Origin: Streptomyces sp. NBC_00569
GTDB lineage: Bacteria > Actinomycetota > Actinomycetes > Streptomycetales > Streptomycetaceae
Assembly: GCF_036345255.1 (NCBI RefSeq)
Contig: NZ_CP107783.1
Coordinates: forward strand, 3,224,001 to 3,288,000
DNA length: 64,000 bases
Reading direction: 5' to 3'
Translations under genes and position numbers: made by a program
The notes under the pieces: generated by a model
Seen by the model: only the letters and a program-made list of their open reading frames with translations
What the model was told of the DNA's origin: nothing
Databases searched by the model: none
Part shown: piece after piece, positions 17,676 to 27,294 of the stretch
How the letters are laid out: each line of letters opens with the position of its first letter
How positions within the stretch are numbered: position 1 is the first letter of the stretch

Positions 17676-17835
17676 GGCCGGAAGGTAGATGTGACCTGGG
17701 ACACCGCATCAGTCTTCTGGGCGCAAGGCGGACTTCTGCTTGCAAGAGACTGTTGTGCTCGTTTTGCTCGCGCTACAACAGCTGAGCCGAAACACGGGCT
17801 TAACAGCTCGCCTGGGCTTGAGGGAGAGAGGCCCG

Positions 17836-18528
17836 ATGATTGACGTCCTGGTCGTGGACGACGACTTCCGTGTCGCCGAGATCAACGCGAAGTACGTGGG
17901 AAAGGTTCCCGGCTTCCGGGTGGTGGCCCGCGCCCACAACGCCGCGCAGGCACTGGCCTTCGTGGAGCGCCAGCGCATCGACCTCGTGCTGCTCGACCAC
18001 TACCTGCCCGACATGACGGGCCTCGAACTCGCCCATCGGATGCGGGAGAACGGCCACAACACCGACGTCATCATGATCACGGCGGCGAGCGACGTCCTGA
18101 CGGTCCAGGCGGCGATGCGCCAGGGCGCACTGCACTACTTGGTCAAACCGTTCACGTTCGCCGCGCTGCGCTCGCGGCTCGACTCGTACGCGGCGCTGCG
18201 CCGCACCGTGGACCGGGTCAGCGGCCGCGGCGCCGCGGGACAGGAGCAGGTCGACCGGATCTTCGGTGCGCTACGGGCGCTGCCCATGCCCGCGTCGCCC
18301 GGCCTGCCGAGCGGGCAGTCGGAGCCGACCACGGATCTGATCTGCGGCGTGCTGCACCGCGCAGACCATCCGCTGTCCGCCCACGAGGTGGCGACGGAGA
18401 CCGGCCTGAGCCGCTCCACGGCGCAGCGGTATCTGCGGCACATGGAACAGTCGGGCCGGCTCCGCCTCTCGCTCAAATACGGGGACACCGGGCGCCCGGA
18501 GCACCGTTATGTGTGGGTGGCGCCCTGA
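17836..18528 (+). CDS. Orphan CitB/DpiA-type response regulator
   Basis: A 230-residue regulator with receiver (Asp54 in LVLLDHYLPD) and winged-helix output (GLSRSTAQRYLRHMEQSG). It is a close paralogue of the regulator at 14.1 kb, but no kinase gene is adjacent. The two paralogues flank the ABC importer operon. ATG 17836 is preceded by GGGAGAGAG. The kinase at 12.4 kb could phosphorylate both. The upstream gap contains an inverted repeat CTGTTGT/ACAACAG at 17750-17781 that may be an operator. Confidence 0.88.
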   Translation: MIDVLVVDDDFRVAEINAKYVGKVPGFRVVARAHNAAQALAFVERQRIDLVLLDHYLPDMTGLELAHRMRENGHNTDVIMITAASDVLTVQAAMRQGALHYLVKPFTFAALRSRLDSYAALRRTVDRVSGRGAAGQEQVDRIFGALRALPMPASPGLPSGQSEPTTDLICGVLHRADHPLSAHEVATETGLSRSTAQRYLRHMEQSGRLRLSLKYGDTGRPEHRYVWVAP

Positions 18529-18611
18529 GGTGAACGCGGTGACCGAGGTGACCTGAGCACTCTGGGGCAGCCGCGCGAGAGCTCGGGCCACACAGATGTG
18601 GAGCGCGGTTC

Positions 18612-20204
18612 TCAGACGGCTCCCGCCCCGGTCAGCGCCCGCACCTCTGTCTCCGCGTGCCTGGCCTCGTCCGGTGGCTCGGGCGAGGTGACCGTGCCGA
18701 ACCAGCCCGCCAGGAAACCGAGGGGGATGGAGACGAGGCCGGGGTTCTCCAGCGGGAAGAACTGGAAGTCCAGGCCGGGGAACAGCGAGGTCTCGCTGCC
18801 GGACACGACCGGTGACAGGACCACCAGGACGAGGGCGGGCACGAGCCCTCCGTAGACGGACCACACGGCGCCGCGCGTGGTGAAGTTCCGCCAGAACAGG
18901 GAGTAGAGCAGTACGGGCAGGTTCGCGGAGGCCGCCACGGCGAAGGCGAGGCCCACGAGGAACGCCACATTGAGGTCGCGGGCGAGCAGACCCAGAGCGA
19001 TCGCGACCACGCCGATTCCGGCGGCGGCCACGCGGGCCACGGCGACCTCGCTGCGCGGCTTGGCGTGCGGGCGGCGCAAGGACGCGTACAGGTCGTGGGC
19101 CACGGACGCCGAGGAGGCGAGCGTGATCCCGGCGACGACGGCGAGGATCGTGGCGAAGGCGACGGCCGCGACCACCGCGAACAGGACCGTTCCACCCGTG
19201 GAGTCCGGACCGCCGCCCAGGTCGAGCGCGAGCAGCGGAACCGCCGTGTTCCCCGCCGCGTTCGAACCGCGCACGGCGTCGGAGCCCACGATCGCCGCCG
19301 CGCCGAAGCCGAGCACGATGGTCATCAGGTAGAAGCTGCCGATCAGTCCGATGGACCAGATGACCGAGCGGCGCGCGGCCCGTGCCGTCGGAACGGTGTA
19401 GAAGCGCGACAGGATGTGCGGCAGCCCGGCAGTGCCGAGCACGAGCGCAAGCCCCAGGCTGATGAAGTCGAGCCGCGCGGTCCAGTCGCCGCCGTACTTC
19501 AGTCCGGGCGCGAGGAACGCGGCTCCGTGCCCGCTGCGCTCGGCCGCCGTACGCAGCAGTTGGTCGAAGTCTCCGTGGAAACGCAGCAGGACGAGCACGG
19601 TCAGGGTGATCGTCCCGCCCATGAGCAGGACCGCCTTGACGATCTGGATCCAGGTGGTGGCCCGCATCCCGCCCAGCGACACATAGATGACCATGAGCCC
19701 GCCGACGCCGACGACGGTCCATGCCTGTACGGCTCCGGCGGTGCGGCCGAGCAGCAGCGCGACCAGACTGCCCGCACCCACCATCTGCGCCACCAGGTAG
19801 AGAACGGACACCGTCACCGAGGAAGTTCCCGCCGCGATCCGCACGGGACGCTCCCGCATTCTGGCGGCGATGACGTCGGCGAGCGTGAACCGCCCGCAAT
19901 TGCGCACGAGTTCGGCGACCAGCAGCAGCACGACGAGCCAGGCGACGAGGAACCCGACCGAGTAGAGCAGGCCGTCGTAGCCGAACAGCGCGATCAGGCC
20001 CGAGATGCCGAGGAAGGACGCCGCCGACATGTAGTCGCCCGCGATGGCGAAACCGTTCTCCATGGGCGAGAAGAGCCGGCCGCCCGCGTAGAACTCCTCC
20101 GCCGAGCCGTGCCTGTTGCGGCTCACCCAGGTGGTGATCGCCAGGGTGACGGCGACGAACACGCTGAACAGCAGCAGCGCCAGCGTCTGATGGTTCCCGG
20201 TCAC
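18612..20204 (-). CDS. Sodium/solute symporter (SSS family), ActP/MctC-like
   Basis: A 530-residue protein with about 13 transmembrane helices and the SSS frame (GDYMSAASFLGISGLIALFGYD, SLGGMRATTWIQIVKAVLL). Relatives import acetate, pyruvate or propionate with sodium. It is preceded by a DUF485 protein, the usual partner of ActP-type transporters. The GTG start at 20204 overlaps the DUF485 stop by four bases (GTGA). A NarL-type two-component operon lies upstream on the same strand and may regulate it. Confidence 0.9.
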   Translation of the reverse strand: MTGNHQTLALLLFSVFVAVTLAITTWVSRNRHGSAEEFYAGGRLFSPMENGFAIAGDYMSAASFLGISGLIALFGYDGLLYSVGFLVAWLVVLLLVAELVRNCGRFTLADVIAARMRERPVRIAAGTSSVTVSVLYLVAQMVGAGSLVALLLGRTAGAVQAWTVVGVGGLMVIYVSLGGMRATTWIQIVKAVLLMGGTITLTVLVLLRFHGDFDQLLRTAAERSGHGAAFLAPGLKYGGDWTARLDFISLGLALVLGTAGLPHILSRFYTVPTARAARRSVIWSIGLIGSFYLMTIVLGFGAAAIVGSDAVRGSNAAGNTAVPLLALDLGGGPDSTGGTVLFAVVAAVAFATILAVVAGITLASSASVAHDLYASLRRPHAKPRSEVAVARVAAAGIGVVAIALGLLARDLNVAFLVGLAFAVAASANLPVLLYSLFWRNFTTRGAVWSVYGGLVPALVLVVLSPVVSGSETSLFPGLDFQFFPLENPGLVSIPLGFLAGWFGTVTSPEPPDEARHAETEVRALTGAGAV

Positions 20205-20698
20205 CGCTGGCCACCCTCGATCACTCGGGTCATCTCCTGGGTGTCCCAGCGCAGTTCGAGCGCCGCGCGGTCTCTTCGCAGCCGCGCGTGGCGCGAGTAC
20301 AGCCATGTCAGGAGGAAGGTGCTCAGGAACTGCCCGAGCCCCGCCAGCATCGCCACGTTCACCGCGCCCGCGACGGGCCTGCCCATCAGACCGGGGGCCG
20401 TCGTCGCCGCCAGGATGTACGCGAGATACCAGGCGAAGAAGGCCGCGGCGGCCGGAATGACGAACCGTCGGTAGCGGCTGCGTACTTCCTGGAAGGCGGC
20501 GCTGCGCTGCACCTCCAGATAGATCGCGGCCGCGCTCCGCTCCGGGGGCGCGGCCTGGGGAGGTACGGCCGGGGCCGGGGCTCCCGTGCCGTCCAACTCG
20601 CCCCACCCGGAGGCCAGCGCGTCGTACCAGGGATCGCCGAGAACACCGCGATCACCGGCCCGGGTCTGCGCCGCCTCGCGCCCGTCGTGCTTCTCCAC
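20201..20698 (-). CDS. DUF485 membrane protein
   Basis: A 165-residue protein with a Pro/Ala-rich N-terminal half and a C-terminal DUF485 domain containing two transmembrane helices (FVIPAAAAFFAWYLAYILAA and VNVAMLAGLGQFLSTFLL). DUF485 proteins such as YjcH are encoded immediately before ActP-like symporters. GTG 20698 is chosen because AAGGAGA lies five bases upstream. Its stop overlaps the start of the symporter gene. Confidence 0.87.
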   Translation of the reverse strand: MEKHDGREAAQTRAGDRGVLGDPWYDALASGWGELDGTGAPAPAVPPQAAPPERSAAAIYLEVQRSAAFQEVRSRYRRFVIPAAAAFFAWYLAYILAATTAPGLMGRPVAGAVNVAMLAGLGQFLSTFLLTWLYSRHARLRRDRAALELRWDTQEMTRVIEGGQR

Positions 20699-20793
20699 CG
20701 AACTCTCCTTGTCCGCGGGCCACTTAGGCCGCGAGCCCAAGGATGGGCAGAACGGGAAGATCCCGGACTCTTCTCACATCCCGCTTCACCCCA

Positions 20794-21606
20794 TTAGGTG
20801 ATGGCCGACCCCGGTGGCTGAACAAGGCCGTGCCGATAGGCGTACCGCACCGCCTGTGCCCTGTCCTTGAGGCCGGTCTTGGCGAAGAGATTGTTGATGT
20901 GTGTCTTCACCGTCGCGGTGGAGACATGGAGGGCGCGGGCGATCTCCTGGTTGGTGAGCCCCTCTGCGATGAGTCCCAGAACTTCGGCCTCTCGCGCGGT
21001 GATCCCGGCGGGCGGATCCACCGGCGCGGGGGCCGGTGCGGGCTCCGAAAGACGCTCCAGGAGACGGCGCTGGATCTTCGGGGAGAGGCCCGCGTCACCG
21101 GAGAGCACGTCCTCGACGGCCCGCACGATCTCGTCGCCGCCCGCGTCCTTGGTGAGATAGCCGCGGGCTCCGGCCTTGAGCGCGGGGAACAGCGACTCGT
21201 CGTCCGCGTAGGTGGTCAGGATGACCACCTGGGTCCCGGGGTACTCCGAGCGGATGCGGCGCGTCGCCTCCACCCCGTCACAGCGCGGCATGCGCAGGTC
21301 CATGAGGACGACGTCCGGGGCAAGTCGGGCGACCAGCGCGACGGCCTCGTCCCCGTCACCGGCCGCTCCGACGACCTCGATACCCGGCAGCAGCCCGAGC
21401 AGCATCACGATGCCCTCGCGCACGACCGTCTGGTCATCGGCGACCACGACTCTGGCGTCCCTGCGCACCGACCCAGCCGTCTTCGATCCAGCCGCGTCCA
21501 CGGCGCCTGCCTGCGAACCTGTCGGCGTGTCTGCCGCGCCTGTCCACGAACCTGCCGCGTCCGCCGCGCGATCCTCCCCGTTCGCCCCCGGGCCCGTCCC
21601 GCTCAT
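20794..21606 (-). CDS. NarL/LuxR-type response regulator
   Basis: A 270-residue regulator. An N-terminal 45-residue Gly/Ala/Thr-rich extension precedes the receiver domain (VVVADDQTVVREG; phosphoacceptor in VVLMDLRMP). The LuxR helix-turn-helix follows at the C-terminus (LTNQEIARALHVSTATVKTH). The ATG overlaps the kinase stop by four bases, so the pair is coupled. Its likely target is unknown; the carboxylate symporter pair 95 bases downstream is the nearest candidate. Confidence 0.9.
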   Translation of the reverse strand: MSGTGPGANGEDRAADAAGSWTGAADTPTGSQAGAVDAAGSKTAGSVRRDARVVVADDQTVVREGIVMLLGLLPGIEVVGAAGDGDEAVALVARLAPDVVLMDLRMPRCDGVEATRRIRSEYPGTQVVILTTYADDESLFPALKAGARGYLTKDAGGDEIVRAVEDVLSGDAGLSPKIQRRLLERLSEPAPAPAPVDPPAGITAREAEVLGLIAEGLTNQEIARALHVSTATVKTHINNLFAKTGLKDRAQAVRYAYRHGLVQPPGSAIT

Positions 21607-22757
21607 GCCGGTACCTTCAGCTTCACTGCGAAACCCTCCTCGCACGGCCCTGCCACGAGCGTGCCGCCGAGCAGCTCCGCACGCTCCCTCATCCCCAACA
21701 GACCGTAGCCGGAGCCACTGACAGTGAGCTCCCCCGCCGACGCGGCCGAGCCCGCATCCCTTACCTCAAGGGTCACTTCGGCGGCGCCGTACTCCAGCCT
21801 CACCTGGGCCTTCGCACCGGGCGCGTGTTTGCGTACGTTCGTCAGGGCCTCCTGGGCGACTCTGCGCACGGTCTGTGACGCCTCTACGGACAGTGGCCGC
21901 CGCACGCCCTCCACCGAGACCGTCGCACCGTCCGTGGCGACGAGCTCGCGCAGGAAGTCCTCCAGCGGCGTCATCTCACCACGCAGCGCCGAGAGTGCCT
22001 GGCGCGTCTCGGTGAGCCCGTCACGTGCCATGCCCCGGGCGGCGACGACCCGTTCGTGGATCTGGTCGAGATCCGCGCCCCGCTCGATGAGCAGGCGGGC
22101 CGCTTCGAGGTGGACGAGCTGGGCGGAGAGGCTGTGAGCCAGCACGTCATGGATCTCCCGCGCGATCCGGGCCCGCTCGGCCAGTGCGGCGGATTCCGCC
22201 TCCGCGGCCCTCGCTGCCCGCTCCTGGCGGAGCAGCCGCTGGGCGCTTCCTCTCGCCTCCGCGTCCAGGCGCAGGACGTATCCCGCAAGGCAGAGCCCGA
22301 TGGTGGTGACCGCAGTGGTGAACCATGCGTCGTTGTTCAGGACCGCGAATCCGGTGAGCGCGCCGGCCGTGAGAGGAATGGCCGCGACCAGGGGCAGCCG
22401 CTCAAGGGCGGTGACGGCACAGCCGCACCACAGGACGAGCGCCGCCCCTCTGAACCCGGCCTGCTCCACGGCGAACGCCGCGCCCAGCAGGAGGGCGAGC
22501 AGCCCCACGGAGGGCCACAGCAGGTGTTCCAGCGTGGTCCGGAAGAACCCCCAGGCGGCGGCTCCACAGGCGATGAGCACAGCCGGCGCCAGGGCGACGG
22601 TCCATCCGTGCACACCACGCTCCGCCGCGGCGGTCCACACAAGAGCCGTGAGCGCGACCGCTCGCACGACGCGGGCCAGGACCCGCCGTGCCCGTGTGAG
22701 CCCTTCACGGGAGAGCGCCTCCCGCGAGGGCCAGCTGGTCCAGGCTCCGGGCGTCAC
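21603..22757 (-). CDS. NarL-partner sensor histidine kinase (HisKA_3)
   Basis: A 384-residue kinase with about five to six transmembrane helices in its N-terminal 160 residues and little extracellular sequence, as in intramembrane-sensing kinases. The phosphoacceptor motif is AREIHDVLAHSLSAQL. The HATPase domain shows EALTNVRKHAPGA and GSGYGLLGMRERAELLGG. GTG 22757 is preferred over GTG 22772 because GGAAGGA lies six bases upstream and it overlaps the previous stop by four bases. It forms an operon with the membrane protein before it and the regulator after it. Confidence 0.88.
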   Translation of the reverse strand: MTPGAWTSWPSREALSREGLTRARRVLARVVRAVALTALVWTAAAERGVHGWTVALAPAVLIACGAAAWGFFRTTLEHLLWPSVGLLALLLGAAFAVEQAGFRGAALVLWCGCAVTALERLPLVAAIPLTAGALTGFAVLNNDAWFTTAVTTIGLCLAGYVLRLDAEARGSAQRLLRQERAARAAEAESAALAERARIAREIHDVLAHSLSAQLVHLEAARLLIERGADLDQIHERVVAARGMARDGLTETRQALSALRGEMTPLEDFLRELVATDGATVSVEGVRRPLSVEASQTVRRVAQEALTNVRKHAPGAKAQVRLEYGAAEVTLEVRDAGSAASAGELTVSGSGYGLLGMRERAELLGGTLVAGPCEEGFAVKLKVPA

Positions 22758-23278
22758 ACACGGTCCTTCCACGACGGCGCGGGCACGCCGTCACCGTACG
22801 CCCCGGCCCTCCGGGGCGCAGTCTGCAGGGACTGCGCACGCCAGATGAGGACTCCGGAGCGGACGAGCAGGGTGGCGGCCAGGGCAAGCATGAGGGCGGC
22901 GCTGCCCTGCTTGATGCCGAAGGCCGCGCCGGCGGCGTAGAGACCGGCCCGTATGGCCACACCCACGATCCAGACGGCGCCGCTGGCCTTTGTGCTCTTG
23001 CTCCACACGGTGCCGTCCTGCGCGATCCACAGACGGGTGGTCCAGGCCCAGCCGGCGCCGATGGCGAGACCGACGAGCAGCTCAAGGCCCATGAGCGAGG
23101 CCGAGAGTGCCTGGTGGTGGGGGTCGAGGAGGTCTGGCTTGCGCAGCGCCATGAAGACGAGCACGCCGGGCACGACCCACCAGCGCTTGTCCATGGTGAT
23201 CTGCTGTGCCTTGAACTGGCGGACGACCACCAGCACGACGACGGCGATGATCACCAGCACATTGGTGAGCCCGGACAT
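22754..23278 (-). CDS. DUF1453/CcdC-like membrane protein
   Basis: A 174-residue protein with about four to five transmembrane helices, the first directly at the N-terminus (VLVIIAVVVLVVVRQF). The MDKRWWVVPGVLVFMALRKP segment fits the CcdC/DUF1453 group. It is the first gene of a coupled operon with a sensor kinase and response regulator, so it may act as an accessory sensor. No catalytic residues are visible. Confidence 0.75.
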   Translation of the reverse strand: MSGLTNVLVIIAVVVLVVVRQFKAQQITMDKRWWVVPGVLVFMALRKPDLLDPHHQALSASLMGLELLVGLAIGAGWAWTTRLWIAQDGTVWSKSTKASGAVWIVGVAIRAGLYAAGAAFGIKQGSAALMLALAATLLVRSGVLIWRAQSLQTAPRRAGAYGDGVPAPSWKDRV

Positions 23279-23420
23279 GGCGGCCTCCGACTTTCCGTGA
23301 CTTCGAGGATTTCTGGAACTTCACCGGACGGCGCCGAGTGGCGACGTCGAGCAACGTCTTCGAAGTTACGGAAAGGGCCGGCTCACGGGATCGGAGCTGG
23401 GGTGGATCGCGGGTGGATCA

Positions 23421-23448
23421 GCCGGCTCCACCCATGGGTGGAGCCGGC
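23421..23448 (-). terminator. Perfect hairpin after parE
   Basis: GCCGGCTCCACCC pairs with GGGTGGAGCCGGC around a two-base centre, giving a 28-base perfect palindrome that ends 14 bases past the parE stop. It may also serve as a barrier for anything arriving from the right. Confidence 0.7.
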
Positions 23449-23461
23449 GTCCGGGTCAGCC

Positions 23462-25597
23462 CTAGGCGTCGATGCGCGAGCGGTCGAGCGTCGCGGCCGA
23501 GCTGCTGATGAACTCCTTGCGCGGCGCCACGTCCGTGCCCATGAGCAGGTCGAAGACCTGCTCGGCGGCGTCCAGCTCGCCGATGTTGATCCGGCGCAGC
23601 GTGCGGTGACGCGGATCCATCGTGGTCTCGGCCAGCTGGTCGGCGTCCATCTCTCCGAGACCCTTGTAACGCTGGATCGAGTCCTTGTAGCGCACGCCCT
23701 TGCGCTGGTACTCGAGGAGCGTCTCGCGCAGCTCGCGGTCCGAGTATGTGTAGACGTACTTGTCCTGACCCTTCTTCGGCTGGACGAGCTCGATGCGGTG
23801 CAGCGGCGGAACCGCGGCGAACACGCGGCCCGCCTCGATCATCGGCCGCATGTAGCGCTGGAAGAGGGTCAGGAGCAGGGTGCGGATGTGTGCGCCGTCG
23901 ACATCGGCGTCGACGAGCAGGATGATCTTCCCGTAGCGCGCGGCGTCGATGTCGAAGGTCCGCCCCGACCCAGCTCCTATGACCTGGATGATCGCGCCGC
24001 ACTCGGCGTTCTTCAGCATGTCCGACACGGACGACTTCTGAACGTTGAGGATCTTGCCGCGGATCGGCAGAAGCGCCTGGAACTCGGAGTTCCGGGCCAG
24101 CTTGGCGGTGCCGAGCGCGGAGTCCCCCTCGACGATGAAGAGCTCGCTGCGCTCCACGTCGTCGCTGCGGCAGTCGGCGAGCTTGGCCGGCAGCGACGAC
24201 GACTCGAGGGCCGTCTTCCTGCGCTGCGCGTCCTTGTGCTGGCGGGCCGCGATCCGCGTACGGGCCGCGGCGACGGCCTTCTCCATGACGGCGCGGGCCT
24301 GGGCCTTCGCGTCGCGCTTGGTGGAGGTCAGGAACGCCTTGAGCTCCTTGGCCACGACGTTCGCGACGATCCTGTTGGCCGCCGAGGTGCCGAGCACCTC
24401 CTTGGTCTGGCCCTCGAACTGCGGCTCGGCGAGACGCACCGTGACGACGGCCGTCAGACCCTCGAGGGCGTCGTCCTTGACGACGTCGTCCTCGGCGACG
24501 CGCAGCAGCTTCTGGGCGCGCAGCACCTCGTTCATCGTCTTGGTGAGCGAGCGCTCGAAGCCGCTCACGTGGGTGCCGCCCTTGGGGGTGGCGATGATGT
24601 TGACGAACGACTTCAGTGTCGTGTCGTAACCGGTGCCCCAGCGCAGCGCGATGTCCACGCCGAGCTCGCGGGTGACCTCGGTAGGCGTCATCTGACCGTG
24701 GTCGTCGAGGACGGGGACGGTCTCCTTGAAAGTGCCCTGCCCGGAGAAGCGGATGACATCGCAGACCGGCTTGTCGGCGGCGAGGTACTCGCAGAACTCG
24801 CTGATGCCGCCGTCGAAGCGGAAGGATTCCTCGCCCTTGCTGCCGCCGTCACCGAGCCCGTACTCGTCGCGTACGACGATGGTCAGGCCCGGCACGAGGA
24901 ACGCGGTCTGGCGGGCGCGCTGGTGCAGGTTCTCCAGGGACAGCTTGGCGTCCTTGAGGAAGATCTGGCGGTCGGCCCAGTAGCGCACGCGCGTGCCGGT
25001 GCGGTTCTTCGGGACCCGCTTGACCTTGCTGAGCCGCGCGGAGGAGTCGAACGTCGCGTCGGGCCCCGGCTTGGCGAAGGCGCCGGGGACGCCGCGGCGG
25101 AAGCTGATGGCGTGCGTGTTCCCGCCACGGTCGACCTCGACGTCGAGCCGCGCGGAGAGCGCGTTCACCACGGAGGCACCCACGCCGTGCAGGCCGCCGG
25201 AGGCCGCGTAGGAGCCTCCGCCGAACTTGCCGCCCGCGTGCAGCTTGGTCATGACGACCTCGACCCCGGAGAGTCCGGTCTTGGGCTCGACGTCCACGGG
25301 GATACCGCGGCCGTTGTCCCGCACCTCTACGGAGGCGTCGTCGTGGAGGATGACCTCGATGTAGTCGCAATAGCCGCCCAGGGCCTCATCGACGGAGTTG
25401 TCGATGATTTCCCAGAGGCAGTGCATCAGGCCGCGGCTGTCCGTCGACCCGATGTACATGCCAGGGCGCTTGCGTACGGCCTCGAGCCCCTCAAGGACGA
25501 GCAGGTGCCGCGCGGTGTAGTTGGAACTGTCCTTGTCCACGATGCCGCCTGCTCCGGTCAGCAGCGCTGTGGACGGCACGGACGTTTCGGCGGTCAC
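23462..25597 (-). CDS. parE: DNA topoisomerase IV subunit B
   Basis: A 711-residue type IIA topoisomerase B subunit. The GHKL ATPase domain has EIIDNSVDEAL, DNGRGIPV and GLHGVGASVVNALS. The TOPRIM domain has IVEGDSALG and DADVDGAHIR, which bind the catalytic magnesium ions. The gene lies 17 kb from parC, not adjacent as in many bacteria, and is separate from gyrBA, which is not in the window. The GTG start at 25597 has AGCGAGGAG nearby upstream. It acts with ParC in decatenating replicated chromosomes. Confidence 0.92.
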   Translation of the reverse strand: MTAETSVPSTALLTGAGGIVDKDSSNYTARHLLVLEGLEAVRKRPGMYIGSTDSRGLMHCLWEIIDNSVDEALGGYCDYIEVILHDDASVEVRDNGRGIPVDVEPKTGLSGVEVVMTKLHAGGKFGGGSYAASGGLHGVGASVVNALSARLDVEVDRGGNTHAISFRRGVPGAFAKPGPDATFDSSARLSKVKRVPKNRTGTRVRYWADRQIFLKDAKLSLENLHQRARQTAFLVPGLTIVVRDEYGLGDGGSKGEESFRFDGGISEFCEYLAADKPVCDVIRFSGQGTFKETVPVLDDHGQMTPTEVTRELGVDIALRWGTGYDTTLKSFVNIIATPKGGTHVSGFERSLTKTMNEVLRAQKLLRVAEDDVVKDDALEGLTAVVTVRLAEPQFEGQTKEVLGTSAANRIVANVVAKELKAFLTSTKRDAKAQARAVMEKAVAAARTRIAARQHKDAQRRKTALESSSLPAKLADCRSDDVERSELFIVEGDSALGTAKLARNSEFQALLPIRGKILNVQKSSVSDMLKNAECGAIIQVIGAGSGRTFDIDAARYGKIILLVDADVDGAHIRTLLLTLFQRYMRPMIEAGRVFAAVPPLHRIELVQPKKGQDKYVYTYSDRELRETLLEYQRKGVRYKDSIQRYKGLGEMDADQLAETTMDPRHRTLRRINIGELDAAEQVFDLLMGTDVAPRKEFISSSAATLDRSRIDA

Positions 25598-26037
25598 GCA
25601 GTTCGCTCCTCGCTGAATTTCAGTTGGAACCCTTTTGGGTAAGGGGTCGGCTTCGGTCGCCGCTCAGAGGGTACCGAGGCCTGATAGAGCCGTTGTAACG
25701 CAACCCTCGCCTCTGCCCAGACTAGTCCAGCATCGTATGCGTGTTCGATCCCTCGATGGGGTGAAGCACACATCACGTTCCCTTCGGCGCATGAACCATT
25801 TAGGCTCCGGGCACGTCCTCATGAACAACCGACAAGCCAGTCGGCGAGGACCGACCCTGACGGAACGCGCGAACCCGTAAGACACGTAAGAGACGCAATA
25901 CGGCACATTCGCCGCCAACCGGCAGCAGACAGCCCCTCGGAAAGATTTTTCGAGGAAAAGCCACGAGCGGGAACGTTTTCGGCCTGGTTGGATGTTGACC
26001 CTGGTACGACAGCTCGTCGAGCTAGAGAAGAGGCGAC
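25598..26037. other. Divergent promoter region between parE and a small zinc-ribbon-like gene
   Basis: The 440 bases are clearly less GC-rich than the flanking genes and no reading frame shows coding character. Near the plus-strand gene, TTGACC (25995-26000) could be a -35 element, with a weak GAGCTA 18 bases further on. No stable hairpin or repeat family was recognised. Confidence 0.45.
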
Positions 26038-26268
26038 GTGACTACTGTTCTGACCCCCGCGAGCCCACTGACGGCCGCTGACCGCTGTGACCGTTGCGGC
26101 GCCCAGGCATATCTGCGCGTCGTGCTCATCAGCGGTGGTGAACTGCTCTTCTGCGCCCACCATGGCCGCAAGTTCGAGCCGGAACTCAAGAAGATCGCCG
26201 CTGAGATACAGGACGAGACGGAGCGCCTGACCGCCGCTCCGGCAAGCGCCGAGACCGAGGAACGCTGA
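26038..26268 (+). CDS. Small DUF7455-type protein with Cys pairs
   Basis: A 76-residue protein. Its core CDRCGAQAYLRVVL and LLFCAHHGRKFEPEL provides Cys-x2-Cys and Cys-x-His-His groups that can form a zinc site. A Glu/Lys-rich helix and an Ala-rich tail follow. The GTG start at 26038 has AGAGAAGAGG upstream. It belongs to a family abundant in Streptomyces and annotated without function. A strong hairpin lies about 45 bases after the stop. Confidence 0.78.
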   Translation: MTTVLTPASPLTAADRCDRCGAQAYLRVVLISGGELLFCAHHGRKFEPELKKIAAEIQDETERLTAAPASAETEER

Positions 26269-26311
26269 CGCCTCGCACAACGACGAGCCAGCTCCGGCCC
26301 AGGCCGGTGAT

Positions 26312-26347
26312 CGGGCGGCCATCCCTGCACCACAGGGTGGCCGCCCG
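26312..26347. terminator. Hairpin between convergent genes
   Basis: CGGGCGGCCATCCCTG pairs with CAGGGTGGCCGCCCG with one bulge or wobble position. It is located between the stop at 26268 (plus) and the stop at 26393 (minus). Confidence 0.65.
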
Positions 26348-26392
26348 TCCTCGCATCAGCCCGATATAGGCCCATGAGGCGCCCTGAGCGCG

Positions 26393-27223
26393 TCAGACAG
26401 GCTTTGGCATGACGCGCATGGCCTCCGACACCCGGGCATAGACGCCGGGGCTCTGAGGGCGTCCACAGCCGCTCCCCCAGGACACGATCCCGATCAGGCG
26501 CCCGTGCGCCACGAGCGGGCCACCGCTGTCTCCCTGGCAGGCATCCCGCCCACCCTTCGGTTCCCCCGCGCACAGCATCGTGCGAGCGCGGAACGTTCCC
26601 TCGGAGCTGCCCGGATAGGCCGCCTCACACGCGGAGTCAGCGAACACCTGCAAGTCCGCGGCCCGCAGCATGTTCTCGTAGTCACCGGCCCCCGTGGTGT
26701 CGCCCCAGCCGTAGACCACGGCTCCGGTCCCGGCCGTGTACGCAGAGTCCCCCGCCCCCGCCATCGGGATGACGTATCCCTTGGGCAGCGGCGCGTTCAG
26801 CGTGACGACCGCCACATCCCCGGAGTTGGTTTCGGGGTCGTAGTCGGGGTTGACCCAGGTACGGCGTACCGGGATCTCGACGCCCGTCTCGGTCCGCAGG
26901 TCGTCACGCCCCGCGATGACCTTGAGGTCACCCACGCCGCGCGGGGCGGTGCCCAGGACTTCGGGGCTCAGGCAGTGGGCGGCGGTCATGACGGTCGACC
27001 GCCCGACCACGACAGCCCCGCAGAACTGACCGGATCGGGTACCCCCGAACCGGTCACGACTGGAGAGCGCCACCATCCACGGACTGTCGGCCACCCGGAC
27101 GGACCGGCCTCCGATGACGACACCGTCCGCGGCAGCGGGGGCGAGGGAAGCCAGGGGCAGCAGGGCCGCCGCCGCCAGCAGGACAGGCGCCCGGAACAGC
27201 GTTCGGGCGAAGGGACGACGCAT
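26393..27223 (-). CDS. Secreted trypsin-like serine protease (S1 family)
   Basis: A 276-residue protease. A signal peptide covers residues 1-32 (ends PAAADG). The catalytic triad is complete: His in MTAAHC, Asp in SGDVAVVTL, Ser in GDSGGP. An Asp six residues before the serine (DACQGDSGG) predicts cleavage after Lys or Arg. The mature N-terminus begins near VVIGGRSV, close to the IVGG form that results from zymogen activation, so a short propeptide is possible. Paired Cys residues indicate disulfides. The neighbouring hrdB is on the same strand, separated by a terminator. Confidence 0.92.
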   Translation of the reverse strand: MRRPFARTLFRAPVLLAAAALLPLASLAPAAADGVVIGGRSVRVADSPWMVALSSRDRFGGTRSGQFCGAVVVGRSTVMTAAHCLSPEVLGTAPRGVGDLKVIAGRDDLRTETGVEIPVRRTWVNPDYDPETNSGDVAVVTLNAPLPKGYVIPMAGAGDSAYTAGTGAVVYGWGDTTGAGDYENMLRAADLQVFADSACEAAYPGSSEGTFRARTMLCAGEPKGGRDACQGDSGGPLVAHGRLIGIVSWGSGCGRPQSPGVYARVSEAMRVMPKPV

Positions 27224-27294
27224 TCGGTGTCCTCACTCTGAGTTGTATCGACAAACCCAGCGTGAGCGAACCTCGTGCGTCATGCACACGAACG

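Noticed and set aside
25798..25812. TTTAGGCTCC in the parE upstream region as a second iron box
   Set aside because: Only the core resembles the DmdR consensus; the right half fails, and neither flanking gene relates to iron.
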